A stretch of DNA of 6,282 nucleotides from Acetobacteraceae bacterium (lineage in GTDB: Bacteria; Pseudomonadota; Alphaproteobacteria; Acetobacterales; Acetobacteraceae), in assembly GCA_947446625.1 (NCBI GenBank), contig CANFIE010000237.1, forward strand, positions 1-6,282, written 5' to 3'. The position numbers were made by a program, and so were the translations under genes. The notes under the pieces are model-generated. The model was given only the letters and a program-made list of their open reading frames with translations, searched no databases and was not told the origin of the DNA. Each line of letters starts with the position of its first letter. Position 1 is the stretch's first letter. Shown here piece by piece: positions 1 through 5,951 of the stretch.

Positions 1-227
1 ATGGGTGGGGTGGCCCCGTGGGGGCTGCCGGAGGGCCGTGCGGGGTTGGCGCGCGGCGGTGCGTGTTTCGGACAAATAGCGTGCTGGCGTGGTTGTAGGC
101 CGGTGGTGGGGTGCGGCCGAAGGCTCGGCGCGGCGCGAGTTGGGGTGCCCGGCGGGCGCGGGGCAGAGGAACGGCGGATACGCGGTGGGAAAGAGCGAAG
201 GGTGACCGCGCGATGCCCCCATTTTTA
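1..227. other. Left-edge GC-rich stretch, no convincing gene
   Basis: This stretch is extremely GC-rich and almost free of stop codons, so open frames are expected by chance. A plus-strand frame opens with ATG at base 1 and stops at 226-228 (75 codons). It is dominated by Gly, Arg, Ala and Val, has no Asp or Asn, and resembles no family I know. On the minus strand an ATG at 222-220 also opens a frame that runs off the edge, but its product is Pro/Arg/His-rich and it has no room for an SD. The other two minus frames are open as well. I call none of them. A gene leaving the window to the left remains possible because of the LexA-like box just beside it. Confidence 0.4.
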
Positions 228-242
228 GAACATAACAAGAAC
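228..242. promoter_or_regulatory. LexA-like SOS box, GAAC-N7-GAAC
   Basis: The sequence reads GAAC-ATAACAA-GAAC; on the minus strand it is GTTC-TTGTTAT-GTTC. This direct repeat with exactly 7 bases between half-sites is the operator form recognised by LexA in Alphaproteobacteria (established for Rhodobacter, Rhizobium and Caulobacter). It differs from the CTGT-N8-ACAG box of enterics and from the GAAC-N4-GTTC box of Gram-positives. It sits in an AT-rich island (about 221-246) inside very GC-rich DNA, as expected of a promoter. The target is unclear: an ATG at 245 on the plus strand opens only a 43-codon unrecognised frame, and leftward any gene would exit the window. One match to a short motif is suggestive, not proof. 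Confidence 0.5.
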
Positions 243-440
243 TTATGAGGCCAGCAAGGTGCGTTTTCGCATTCGGTCGGGTTGCGTCGCTTACGACCCA
301 AAGCGGTGGTAGCGGCAGCCGCCGCCGTCCACTCGGGGGGGCAAGGCAAACCAGCCCGTTCACAATCGCAGCCTGATCCCGCGTTGACAGAGTGCCTCGC
401 ATCCAGTTGGTTTGTACTCACAACAAGGTAGATGGGGCCA
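243..440. other. Upstream region of the orphan binding protein; weak promoter candidate
   Basis: No gene is supported here. A 43-codon frame (245-376, plus) starts two bases after the LexA-like box, has no SD and is not recognisable. A perfect -35-like TTGACA lies at 384-389, but the hexamer 17 bases further on (407-412, TTGGTT) is a poor -10, so a promoter for the following gene is only possible. The sequence around 294-308 (CGACCCAAAGCGG) resembles, from memory, degenerate intergenic DNA often seen around such orphan binding-protein genes in Rhizobiales; I could not verify that. GGCAAACCAGCCCG at 345-358 recurs with one mismatch after the gene at 1476-1489. Confidence 0.3.
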
Positions 441-1427
441 ATGCGGCGGCGTGACATCATGGTCAGCCTGACAGGCGCGGCCGCATGGCCGAAACGCCTG
501 TCCGCGCAGCAGCCCGAGCGGATGCGCCGGATCGGCATTCTGATGACGCTCGCCGCGGATGATTCGGAATCGCGGTCGCGCCTGGCAGCCTTCTTCGACG
601 GCGTCCGGCAATCCGGCTGGATCGATGGCCGCAACCTGCGGATCGATCTTCGCTGGGGTGGCGGCGGCGCCGACACCAGTCGCAGAGCCGCAGCGGAACT
701 GACAGCATTCGCGCCCGATGTGATCCTGGCCAATGGCAGCGCGGCCGTCGCCGCCTTGCTGAAGTTGACGCCCACCCTGCCGGTCGTATTCACCTCCGTC
801 ATCGACCCGGTCGGCAGCGGTTTCGTCGAAAGCCTCGCCCGACCGGGCGGCAACGCGACCGGCTTCACCCTCAGTGACTCCGGGACGAGTGCCAAATGGC
901 TTGAACTGCTCAAGGAGATCGCGCCTGGCGTGACGCGGGCCGCGGTTCTCCGGGACGCGACCATAGCCTCGGGGAACGCCCAACTGGCCGCGATCCAGGC
1001 GGCTGCGGCCTCGTTCGGCGTCGCGCTTCAGCCGGTTGATTTGCGCGACGGCGGCGAGATCGAGCGTTCCATCGAGGCGTTCGCGCGTGTCCCGCACGGT
1101 GGCCTGATCGTCACGGCGAGCGCCTTGGCGAACGCCCAGCGCGAGCGGATCGTCGCAGCGGCTGCCCGGAATCGCCTGCCGGCCGTCTACTTCCAGCGCT
1201 TCTTCGTCACGGCCGGCGGCCTGGTCTCCTACGGCGTCGATGTCGTCGAACAGTATCGCCAGGCGGCCGGGTATGTGGACCGGATCCTGAAAGGCGAGCG
1301 GCCGGCCAACCTGCCGGTGCAGGCTCCGACCAAATACGAGTTGGCGATCAATCTCAAAACCGCAAAGGCGCTTGACCTCGACCCGCCGTCGACACTGCTC
1401 GCGCGCGCCGACGACGTGATCGAGTGA
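441..1427 (+). CDS. ABC-type substrate-binding protein (ABC_sub_bind family), orphan
   Basis: This 328-residue protein has the features of the ABC_sub_bind family (PF04392), periplasmic type I binding proteins. Visible marks are an N-terminal MRRRD export-like start ending in SAQQ (residues 21-24), a first beta strand RIGILM at 30-35, the block PVVFTSVIDPVGSGFVESLA (114-133) followed by RPGGNATGF (134-142), TAGGLVSYGVD (257-267), and the usual C-terminal motif with KYELAINLKTA (298-308). Length is normal for the family. The start at 441 is preferred because AAGG at 425-428 is well spaced from it; the in-frame ATG at 432 is too close. The signal region looks weak: where relatives have a run like AAWPLAARAQQ, this one has K18-R19 breaking the hydrophobic stretch, so export is uncertain. 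No permease or ATPase gene is adjacent, as is common for this family, and the ligand is unknown. Valine codons are mostly GTC, unlike the aldolase and dehydrogenase genes in the window. Confidence 0.88.
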   Translation: MRRRDIMVSLTGAAAWPKRLSAQQPERMRRIGILMTLAADDSESRSRLAAFFDGVRQSGWIDGRNLRIDLRWGGGGADTSRRAAAELTAFAPDVILANGSAAVAALLKLTPTLPVVFTSVIDPVGSGFVESLARPGGNATGFTLSDSGTSAKWLELLKEIAPGVTRAAVLRDATIASGNAQLAAIQAAAASFGVALQPVDLRDGGEIERSIEAFARVPHGGLIVTASALANAQRERIVAAAARNRLPAVYFQRFFVTAGGLVSYGVDVVEQYRQAAGYVDRILKGERPANLPVQAPTKYELAINLKTAKALDLDPPSTLLARADDVIE

Positions 1428-1567
1428 CACTCCAAAGGGTCGCCAACGACTGGCATCCCATCAGCGCGGCGAGAGGGCAAACCAGTCCGCGGAAAATCCC
1501 TGCTCTGATATCTGGATCAAGCGAGGGTCCGCTCACCGCCCAAAAGCGAAGCCCTGGCCTTTCCCAC
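1428..1567. other. Convergent spacer, no clear terminator
   Basis: These 140 bases separate the stop of the binding protein from the stop of the convergent monooxygenase. I see no strong GC-rich hairpin followed by a T run on either strand. The stretch holds the second copy of a 14-base near-repeat (GGCAAACCAGTCCG, 1476-1489), also present at 345-358. The composition up to about 1535 resembles the binding-protein segment rather than the metabolic locus. Confidence 0.4.
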
Positions 1568-2803
1568 CTACCCCGCCGCCCGTTTCACCACATCCTCCAG
1601 CGTGTACCCCGCCACCGCCTTGTACCCATTGGTAATCGCCAGCAATTCCTCGCGGCTGATCACATCCTCAATGCGCTTGAACGGCTTGTTGCCGGTGCGC
1701 TTGTACACTTCGCCCAGCAGGGCATCGGGCGGGGCCTTGCGGTTTTGCAGCACCACGGCGCTGGTGGCGGGGCGGCGTTCGGCCTCGTAGGCCGCCAGAA
1801 CCTCCGTCACTGTGCCGCCACCCACAAAAGCTTTGGTCAGGGCTGTGGCGTCCAGAATGCTCTGGCCGGCGCCGTTGCTGCCGCGGGGCACCATGGGGTG
1901 GGCGGCGTCGCCCATCAGGGTTACCAGGCCTTGGGTCCACCAGGGCAGCGGGTCTTGGTCCACCATGGGGAATTCCAGCACCACCTCGGCGGCCTGGATC
2001 ATGGCGGGTACGTCCAGCCAATCAAAATGCCAGTCGGCGAAGAAGGGTAAAAAGTCTTCCAGCTTGCCGCGGCGGTTCCAGTCGCGGTCAATCGGGTTGG
2101 GCCATTCCACCTCGGCCACCCAGTTGATGAGTTGGCGGCCTTCAACGTCGATGTTGTTGCGGATGGGGTAGATCACCATCTTGCCGTCGGCCAGCCAGCC
2201 GGCGCGCGTCATGGTGGCGCCGGTGAGGAAGGGTTTCCACTTCGTCACGCCGCGCCACATGTTGTAGCCGGTGTAGTGGAAGCCTTGCTCGGCCGGGTGG
2301 AACTGCTTGCGGACCACGCTGTGCACGCCGTCGGCGGCGATGGCGCAGGCGCCACGGGCGTCTGGCTTGCCGTCGGCGAAGTGGACCACGGCCTCGGCGC
2401 CCTGTGTTTCAACGCCAGTGACGCGATGGCCGAGGTGGATGCGCTCGGCGCCCAGGCGGGCGCGGGCGGCGGCCAGCAAAACGTCCTGCAGGTCGGCGCG
2501 GTGGATGCTGAATTGCGGGTTGGGGTAGCCGGCGCCGAGGCCGAGCTTTTCGCTGTGGACCAGCTGGCCGTGGCGGGTGAAGAAATGCGCCTCGTCGGTT
2601 TGCACGGCGACGCGGCGGAGATCCTCCAGCAGGCCGAGCTTGGCGAGTTCCGCCACCGCGTGCGGCAGCAGGTTCACGCCCACGCCCACGGCCTTGATCT
2701 CGGCGGCTTGCTCATAGACCTGGCAGGGAATGCCCGCCTGGTGCAGCGACAGCGCCAGGGTGAGGCCGGCCGGGCCGGCGCCGAGGATCAGGACGTCTTG
2801 CAT
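1568..2803 (-). CDS. Class A FAD-dependent monooxygenase (flavin-dependent oxidoreductase)
   Basis: This 411-residue flavoprotein should use FAD and NAD(P)H plus oxygen to hydroxylate an aromatic-type substrate in the cytosol. The sequence shows the Rossmann motif GAGPAG at 8-13 with acidic E31 for the ribose. It also has the conserved Arg at 102 (HRADLQ), the DG motif AADGVHS at 156-162 that contacts both FAD and NAD(P)H, and the GD motif GDAAHPM at 298-304 followed by the Gly/Asn-rich GSNGAG. From memory, the overall pattern (GVGVNLLPHAV, MWRGVT, GRQLINWVAE, FADW.FDWLDVP) fits the PRK07538-like group of PhzS/UbiH/salicylate-hydroxylase relatives; the substrate cannot be assigned. It starts 11 bases after the upstream binding-protein stop, and its SD (AGGAAG) overlaps that stop codon, so the two are co-transcribed and probably translationally coupled. 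The gene looks intact. Confidence 0.9.
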   Translation of the reverse strand: MQDVLILGAGPAGLTLALSLHQAGIPCQVYEQAAEIKAVGVGVNLLPHAVAELAKLGLLEDLRRVAVQTDEAHFFTRHGQLVHSEKLGLGAGYPNPQFSIHRADLQDVLLAAARARLGAERIHLGHRVTGVETQGAEAVVHFADGKPDARGACAIAADGVHSVVRKQFHPAEQGFHYTGYNMWRGVTKWKPFLTGATMTRAGWLADGKMVIYPIRNNIDVEGRQLINWVAEVEWPNPIDRDWNRRGKLEDFLPFFADWHFDWLDVPAMIQAAEVVLEFPMVDQDPLPWWTQGLVTLMGDAAHPMVPRGSNGAGQSILDATALTKAFVGGGTVTEVLAAYEAERRPATSAVVLQNRKAPPDALLGEVYKRTGNKPFKRIEDVISREELLAITNGYKAVAGYTLEDVVKRAAG

Positions 2804-2814
2804 ATGAGTGCTTC

Positions 2815-3762
2815 CTATTCGGCGGTGATCTTCGCCTCGCGGATGACGCGCGTCCAGCGGGTGAGGTCGTCTCGGATGCGGTCTGCCAGCAAGGCGGGGG
2901 TGCCGCCGACCGGGGACATGCCCTGTTGGCGCAGGCGGGCGGCGGTTTCGGGTTCCTGCAGCCAGGCGTTGAGAATGCTGTTGAAGCGCGCCACCAGGGC
3001 CGGGGCCATGCCAGGCGGGCCGAGCACCGGGTACCAGAAGCCCACCTGCACGCCGGGATAGCCGGCTTCGGCGAAGGTGGGGATGGCGGGGGCGCTGGCG
3101 GTGCGGCGGGTGCCGCCGGTGGCGAGCATGCGCAGCCGGCCCTCGGCCGCCAGGGGCAGGGCGGTGGTGACCGGCATGGCCATGGCGTGCACGCGCTTGC
3201 CGATAAGGTCCTGCACCGCCGGGGCGCTGCCGCGATAGGGGATGTGGTTGAGGTCGATGCGAGCTTCCTGCGCGAACAGCGCCATGGCCAGGTGCTGCGG
3301 CGTGCCGATGCCGGGGCTGGCATAGTCCAGCGGCTGGCGCTTGCTGAGCTCGGCCAGTTCGCGGGCGCCGGTGGCGGGGACGTCGGGGTGGGTGCAGAGG
3401 ACGAGATCGCCCTCGGTGAGCAGGATGATGGGGGTGAAGCCGCGCAGCGCGTCATACGGCGCCGGGGTGAACAGCGGCACGTTGGTGACGAAGGTGTTGG
3501 CCTGCACCAGCAGGGTGCGGCCATCCGGGTTGGCGCGGCCCACCGCCTGGGTGCCGATATTGCCGCTGGCGCCGGCGCGGTTGTCGATGACGACAGGGTG
3601 TTCCAGCTTTTGCTGCATCCAGGGGGCGAAGAGCCGGGCCAGGATGTCCATGCCCGTGCCGGGGGTGAAGGGCACCACCAGGGTGATGGGGCCTTCCTGC
3701 GCGGTGGCGGGCGCGGCGAGGGCGGCGGCTGCGAGCAGGCCGAGGTGGCGGCGGGTGGGCAT
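2815..3762 (-). CDS. Tripartite tricarboxylate transporter-type (Bug/TctC) substrate-binding protein
   Basis: This 315-residue periplasmic binding protein belongs to the Bug/TctC family, which captures carboxylates, aromatic acids and related small molecules. The start at 3762 is set by a GGAGG at 3774-3770, seven bases upstream; the frame is open further upstream but has no such signal. A signal peptide is visible: basic MPTRRH, a hydrophobic run to about residue 20, and a likely cut after ATA (residue 21). The paired Arg before the core leaves Tat export possible. Family blocks include VVPFTPGTGMDILARLF (29-45), VIDNRAGASGNIGTQAVG (58-75), ANPDGRTLL (77-85), YASPGIGTPQHLA (147-159), HIPYRGSAPAVQDLIGKRV (173-191) and FAEAGYPGV (230-238). 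The usual PGG turn is PGT here. TctA and TctB membrane subunits are absent nearby, which is common for Bug proteins. It leads a two-gene operon with the monooxygenase, so its ligand may be that enzyme's substrate (inference). Confidence 0.92.
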   Translation of the reverse strand: MPTRRHLGLLAAAALAAPATAQEGPITLVVPFTPGTGMDILARLFAPWMQQKLEHPVVIDNRAGASGNIGTQAVGRANPDGRTLLVQANTFVTNVPLFTPAPYDALRGFTPIILLTEGDLVLCTHPDVPATGARELAELSKRQPLDYASPGIGTPQHLAMALFAQEARIDLNHIPYRGSAPAVQDLIGKRVHAMAMPVTTALPLAAEGRLRMLATGGTRRTASAPAIPTFAEAGYPGVQVGFWYPVLGPPGMAPALVARFNSILNAWLQEPETAARLRQQGMSPVGGTPALLADRIRDDLTRWTRVIREAKITAE

Positions 3763-3862
3763 GCTGGATCCTCCGACTTTGGTGGCAGATAGGCGCGGGG
3801 CGGGAGTTGACGCAAGGGCAGGGTGGGGGGAGCATCGGGGTAGAACAATGGAGGTTCGGCCC
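3763..3862. promoter_or_regulatory. Divergent control region between two metabolic operons
   Basis: These 100 bases separate the start codons of the binding-protein/monooxygenase operon (minus) and the aldolase/dehydrogenase pair (plus), so promoters for both must lie here or within the coding starts. On the minus strand, TTGCGT (3815-3810) and TATCTG (3791-3786) are 18 bases apart and would place a transcript start about 15-20 bases before the ATG; this is a fair but weak match to sigma-70. On the plus strand, TTGACG (3807-3812) overlaps the minus -35 but has no good -10 at normal spacing; TAGAAC (3841-3846) is -10-like but has no -35. Both genes have strong SDs: GGAGG at 3774-3770 (minus) and GGAGG at 3850-3854 (plus). 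No regulator gene and no convincing operator palindrome is visible beyond the short TTG-ACG-CAA at 3807-3815. Confidence 0.4.
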
Positions 3863-4648
3863 ATGAATGTGATGGCACCCGTTGCCCAGCTGCGTGGCTG
3901 GTCTGAGGAAGAGTGGCGCATTCGCTGCGACCTGGCGGCGCTGTACCGGCTTTGCGCGCACCACAAGTGGACGGACTGGATCTACACCCATATCAGCGCC
4001 CGGCTGCCGGGGAAGGACCCGGTGTTTTTGCTGAACCGCTATGGCGTGATGCACCACGAGATGCGGGCCAGCGACCTGGTGAAGATCGACGCCGAGGGCA
4101 ATGCGCTGGAGGAATACCCGGATTTGGAGCCGGGGCAGCGGCTGGTGAATACCGCCGGCTTCGTGATTCACAGCGCCGTGCATATGGCGCGCGATGACGC
4201 GCATTTCGTGATTCATACCCACACGCGGGATGGCATGGCGGTGGCGGCGCAGCGCGACGGGCTGCTGCCGTTGAGCCAGCACGCCATGAAGTTCTACGGC
4301 CACCTTGCCTACCACGACTACGAGGGCATTGCGCTGGACGAGGAAGAGCGGGTGCGGCTGGTGCGTGACCTGGGCACGCACAATGCGATGATTCTGCGCA
4401 ACCACGGGCTGCTGGTTTGCGGCCATACGGCGGCGCAGGCCTATGACGAGCTGTACTACCTGGAACGGTCCTGCAGTGCGCAGATTGCGGCGCAGAGCGG
4501 CGGCGCCGCGCTGGTAATTCCGCCGCGCCATGTGTGCGAGAAGGCGGCGGCGCAGTTCCGCCGCGGCGGCAATGACATTGCCCGCGACATGGCGTGGAAG
4601 TCTGCCCTGCGGTTGATTGAGGGCGACAAGCCCGACTATCGGGGCTGA
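3863..4648 (+). CDS. Class II aldolase/adducin family protein
   Basis: This 261-residue cytosolic protein has the class II aldolase/adducin fold, whose characterised members are Zn-dependent aldolases, epimerases or decarboxylases. The zinc-binding histidines are visible: H118 and H120 in VIHTHT and H181 in RNHGLLVCG. By spacing from FucA (Glu73 lies 19 residues before its first zinc His), the catalytic Glu position falls at G99 in the segment NTAGFVIHSAVHMAR. The classical aldol-cleavage acid is therefore missing, as I recall for the adducin-like bacterial subgroup. Other family blocks are THISARLPG (42-50), FLLNRYGVMHHEMRASDLVK (55-74) and LPLSQHAMKFYG (135-146). ATG 3863 is chosen because GGAGG at 3850-3854 is eight bases upstream; ATG 3848 overlaps that SD and the frame upstream has none. 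The gene is followed 69 bases later by an iron alcohol dehydrogenase, recalling the aldolase/lactaldehyde-reductase pairing of deoxysugar pathways. The actual reaction is not determined. Confidence 0.9.
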   Translation: MNVMAPVAQLRGWSEEEWRIRCDLAALYRLCAHHKWTDWIYTHISARLPGKDPVFLLNRYGVMHHEMRASDLVKIDAEGNALEEYPDLEPGQRLVNTAGFVIHSAVHMARDDAHFVIHTHTRDGMAVAAQRDGLLPLSQHAMKFYGHLAYHDYEGIALDEEERVRLVRDLGTHNAMILRNHGLLVCGHTAAQAYDELYYLERSCSAQIAAQSGGAALVIPPRHVCEKAAAQFRRGGNDIARDMAWKSALRLIEGDKPDYRG

Positions 4649-4717
4649 GTGCGGCCCGGGCTTGGGCGGCGGCGCTGGCACTGCTAGAACCGCCGCCTGA
4701 ACCGGGAGAGAATGGCC
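4649..4717 (+). promoter_or_regulatory. Intercistronic region: candidate promoter and GC stem-loop
   Basis: The gap between aldolase and dehydrogenase holds two features. GGCGGCGG (4665-4672) can pair perfectly with CCGCCGCC (4690-4697) across a 17-base loop; no T run follows, so it is not a standard terminator, though it could act on mRNA stability or attenuation. A sigma-70-like pair TTGGGC (4662-4667) and TAGAAC (4685-4690) has exact 17-base spacing and would start a transcript about 20 bases before the dehydrogenase ATG. The downstream gene could therefore be expressed separately as well as by read-through. The SD is GGGAG at 4704-4708. All of this is weak pattern evidence. Confidence 0.3.
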
Positions 4718-5890
4718 ATGATCGCCAGCTATGTTTCGCCGCGCGCCATCCGCATTGGCGGGGGCGCTGTTCAGCAGGTTGCGGCGGTGCTGGCGCAGTT
4801 TGGTCTCAGCAAGCCGCTGGTGGTGACCGACCCCTGGATGGTGAGCAGCGGCACGGTGGAAAAGGCCCTGGCACCGCTGCGGGCCGCCGGGCTGAAGCCT
4901 GCCGTGTTCAGCGACACGGTGCCGGACCCGACCGACACGGTGATTGAAGCCGGCGTAAAGGTGCTGCTGGCCGGTGACTATGACTGCCTGGTGGGGTTTG
5001 GTGGCGGCAGCCCGATGGATACCGCCAAGGCCATGGCGATTCTCGCCGCCGCGCCGGCGGGCGCCAAGATGCGGCAGTTCAAGGTGCCGGCGGCCGCCGA
5101 TACCGGGCTGGTGCCGGTGATCTGCATTCCCACCACCGCGGGCACGGGCAGCGAGGCCACGCGCTTCACGGTGATTACCGACACCGAGACCGACGAGAAG
5201 ATGCTGATTGCCGGGCTGGGCGCGCTGCCGCTGGCGGCGCTGGTGGATTACGAGTTGACCTTCAGCGTGCCGGCGCGGATTACCGCTGACACGGGCATCG
5301 ACAGCTTCACCCATGCGCTGGAGGCGTTTGTTTCCGCCCGCGCCAATGCGCAGAGCGATACCTGGGCGCTGAGCGCCATGCGGCTGATTGGGCCGAACCT
5401 GCGCACCGCCTATCACCAGCCCAACAATGCCGTGGCGCGTGAGGCGATGATGCTGGGCGCCTTGCAGGCCGGGCTGGCGTTTTCCAATTCCAGCGTGGCG
5501 CTGGTGCATGGCATGAGCCGGCCGATTGGCGCGCATTTCCATGTGGCGCACGGGCTTTCCAACGCCATGCTGCTGCCGGCCGTGACCGAATATGGCCTGG
5601 AAGCGGCGCTGGACCGCTATGCCGAGGCCGGGCGGGCGCTGGGCGTGGCGCAGCGTGGCGACAGCGACGCGGCGGCGGCGGAGAAGCTGCTGGGCGAGCT
5701 GCGGGCCTGGAATGACGAGCTGAAGGTGCCGACGCCGCAGGGCTATGGCATCGACCGCGCCAAGTGGGATGGGCTGCTGGAGCTGATGGCCGAGCAGGCC
5801 CTGGCCAGCGGCAGCCCGGCCAACAATCCCAAGGTGCCGGATGCGGCGACCATTATGGGGCTGTATCGGCGGGTTTACGCTGGCAACTGA
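4718..5890 (+). CDS. Iron-containing alcohol dehydrogenase (group III, FucO-like fold)
   Basis: This 390-residue NAD(P)-dependent enzyme interconverts an alcohol and an aldehyde or ketone in the cytosol. Counting from M at 4718, the nucleotide-binding GFGGGSPMDTAKA is at 93-105 and PTTAGTGSEAT at 138-148. The four metal ligands are all present: D195 and H199 (IDSFTHALE), H264 (VHGMSRPIG) and H278 (VAHGLSNAM). The 14-residue spacing between the last two equals that of E. coli FucO. An in-frame ATG at 4712 would add two residues, but it is only three bases from the GGGAG SD; 4718 has a nine-base gap, so I prefer it. Length is normal for the family and the gene is intact. Candidate activities include lactaldehyde reductase, 4-hydroxybutyrate dehydrogenase or maleylacetate reductase type; sequence alone does not choose. 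Its pairing with an aldolase-fold gene suggests it handles that enzyme's carbonyl product (inference). A palindromic repeat element begins nine bases after the stop. Confidence 0.93.
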   Translation: MIASYVSPRAIRIGGGAVQQVAAVLAQFGLSKPLVVTDPWMVSSGTVEKALAPLRAAGLKPAVFSDTVPDPTDTVIEAGVKVLLAGDYDCLVGFGGGSPMDTAKAMAILAAAPAGAKMRQFKVPAAADTGLVPVICIPTTAGTGSEATRFTVITDTETDEKMLIAGLGALPLAALVDYELTFSVPARITADTGIDSFTHALEAFVSARANAQSDTWALSAMRLIGPNLRTAYHQPNNAVAREAMMLGALQAGLAFSNSSVALVHGMSRPIGAHFHVAHGLSNAMLLPAVTEYGLEAALDRYAEAGRALGVAQRGDSDAAAAEKLLGELRAWNDELKVPTPQGYGIDRAKWDGLLELMAEQALASGSPANNPKVPDAATIMGLYRRVYAGN

Positions 5891-5899
5891 GCGAGTGGG

Positions 5900-5951
5900 C
5901 TAGAGCAATATCCGTTCTGATGGAATCATCAGAACGGATTTCTTGCTCTAG
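5900..5951. repeat. Stem-loop 1: long two-part hairpin, possible bidirectional terminator
   Basis: The outer arms CTAGAGCAA (5900-5908) and TTGCTCTAG (5943-5951) pair perfectly over 9 bp. The inner arms ATCCGTTCTGATG (5910-5922) and CATCAGAACGGAT (5927-5939) pair perfectly over 13 bp around the loop GAAT. A 1-by-3 internal loop separates the two, giving 22 pairs in total. It lies nine bases after the dehydrogenase stop and could end transcription or protect the mRNA 3' end. It lacks a long uninterrupted T tract, so it is not a textbook intrinsic terminator. The symmetry means it would fold on both strands. Confidence 0.75.

Noticed and set aside
1..228. Open frame starting with ATG at base 1 on the plus strand
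   Set aside because: Composition is Gly/Arg-rich with no Asp or Asn, no SD can be assessed and no family resemblance is seen; long open frames are expected by chance at this GC content.
360..1430. 356-codon minus-strand open frame across the binding-protein gene
   Set aside because: It is antisense to a clear family member; its Arg/Gly-rich product shows no recognisable motif.
288..1448. CGACCC/GGGTCG inverted pair around the binding-protein gene as insertion-sequence ends
   Set aside because: Only 6 bases are perfect (9 of 12 when extended), there is no transposase and no target duplication.
1229..1480. Minus-strand frame containing SITSSARASS
   Set aside because: I recall this as a repeatedly over-predicted antisense product of ABC_sub_bind genes; the real gene is on the plus strand.
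2132..3061. 309-codon plus-strand frame across the monooxygenase and the end of the TctC-type gene
   Set aside because: It is the antisense shadow of two well-supported minus-strand genes, with low-complexity Gly/Ala/His/Val composition.
3341..3862. Upstream extension of the aldolase frame
   Set aside because: It is antisense to the TctC-type gene and has no family similarity; GGAGG directly before 3863 decides the start.
3763..3966. 68-residue N-terminal extension of the TctC-type protein
   Set aside because: The extension would precede an evident signal peptide, overlap the divergent aldolase start and lack an SD; the start at 3762 has GGAGG at good spacing.
4687..4702. Second GAAC...GAAC pair before the dehydrogenase as a LexA box
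   Set aside because: The half-sites are separated by 8 bases instead of 7 and the spacer is GC-rich.
3452..5551. 699-codon minus-strand open frame
   Set aside because: It runs antisense through the aldolase and most of the dehydrogenase gene and covers the divergent promoter; the product is Arg/His/Gln-rich without domains, a high-GC artefact.
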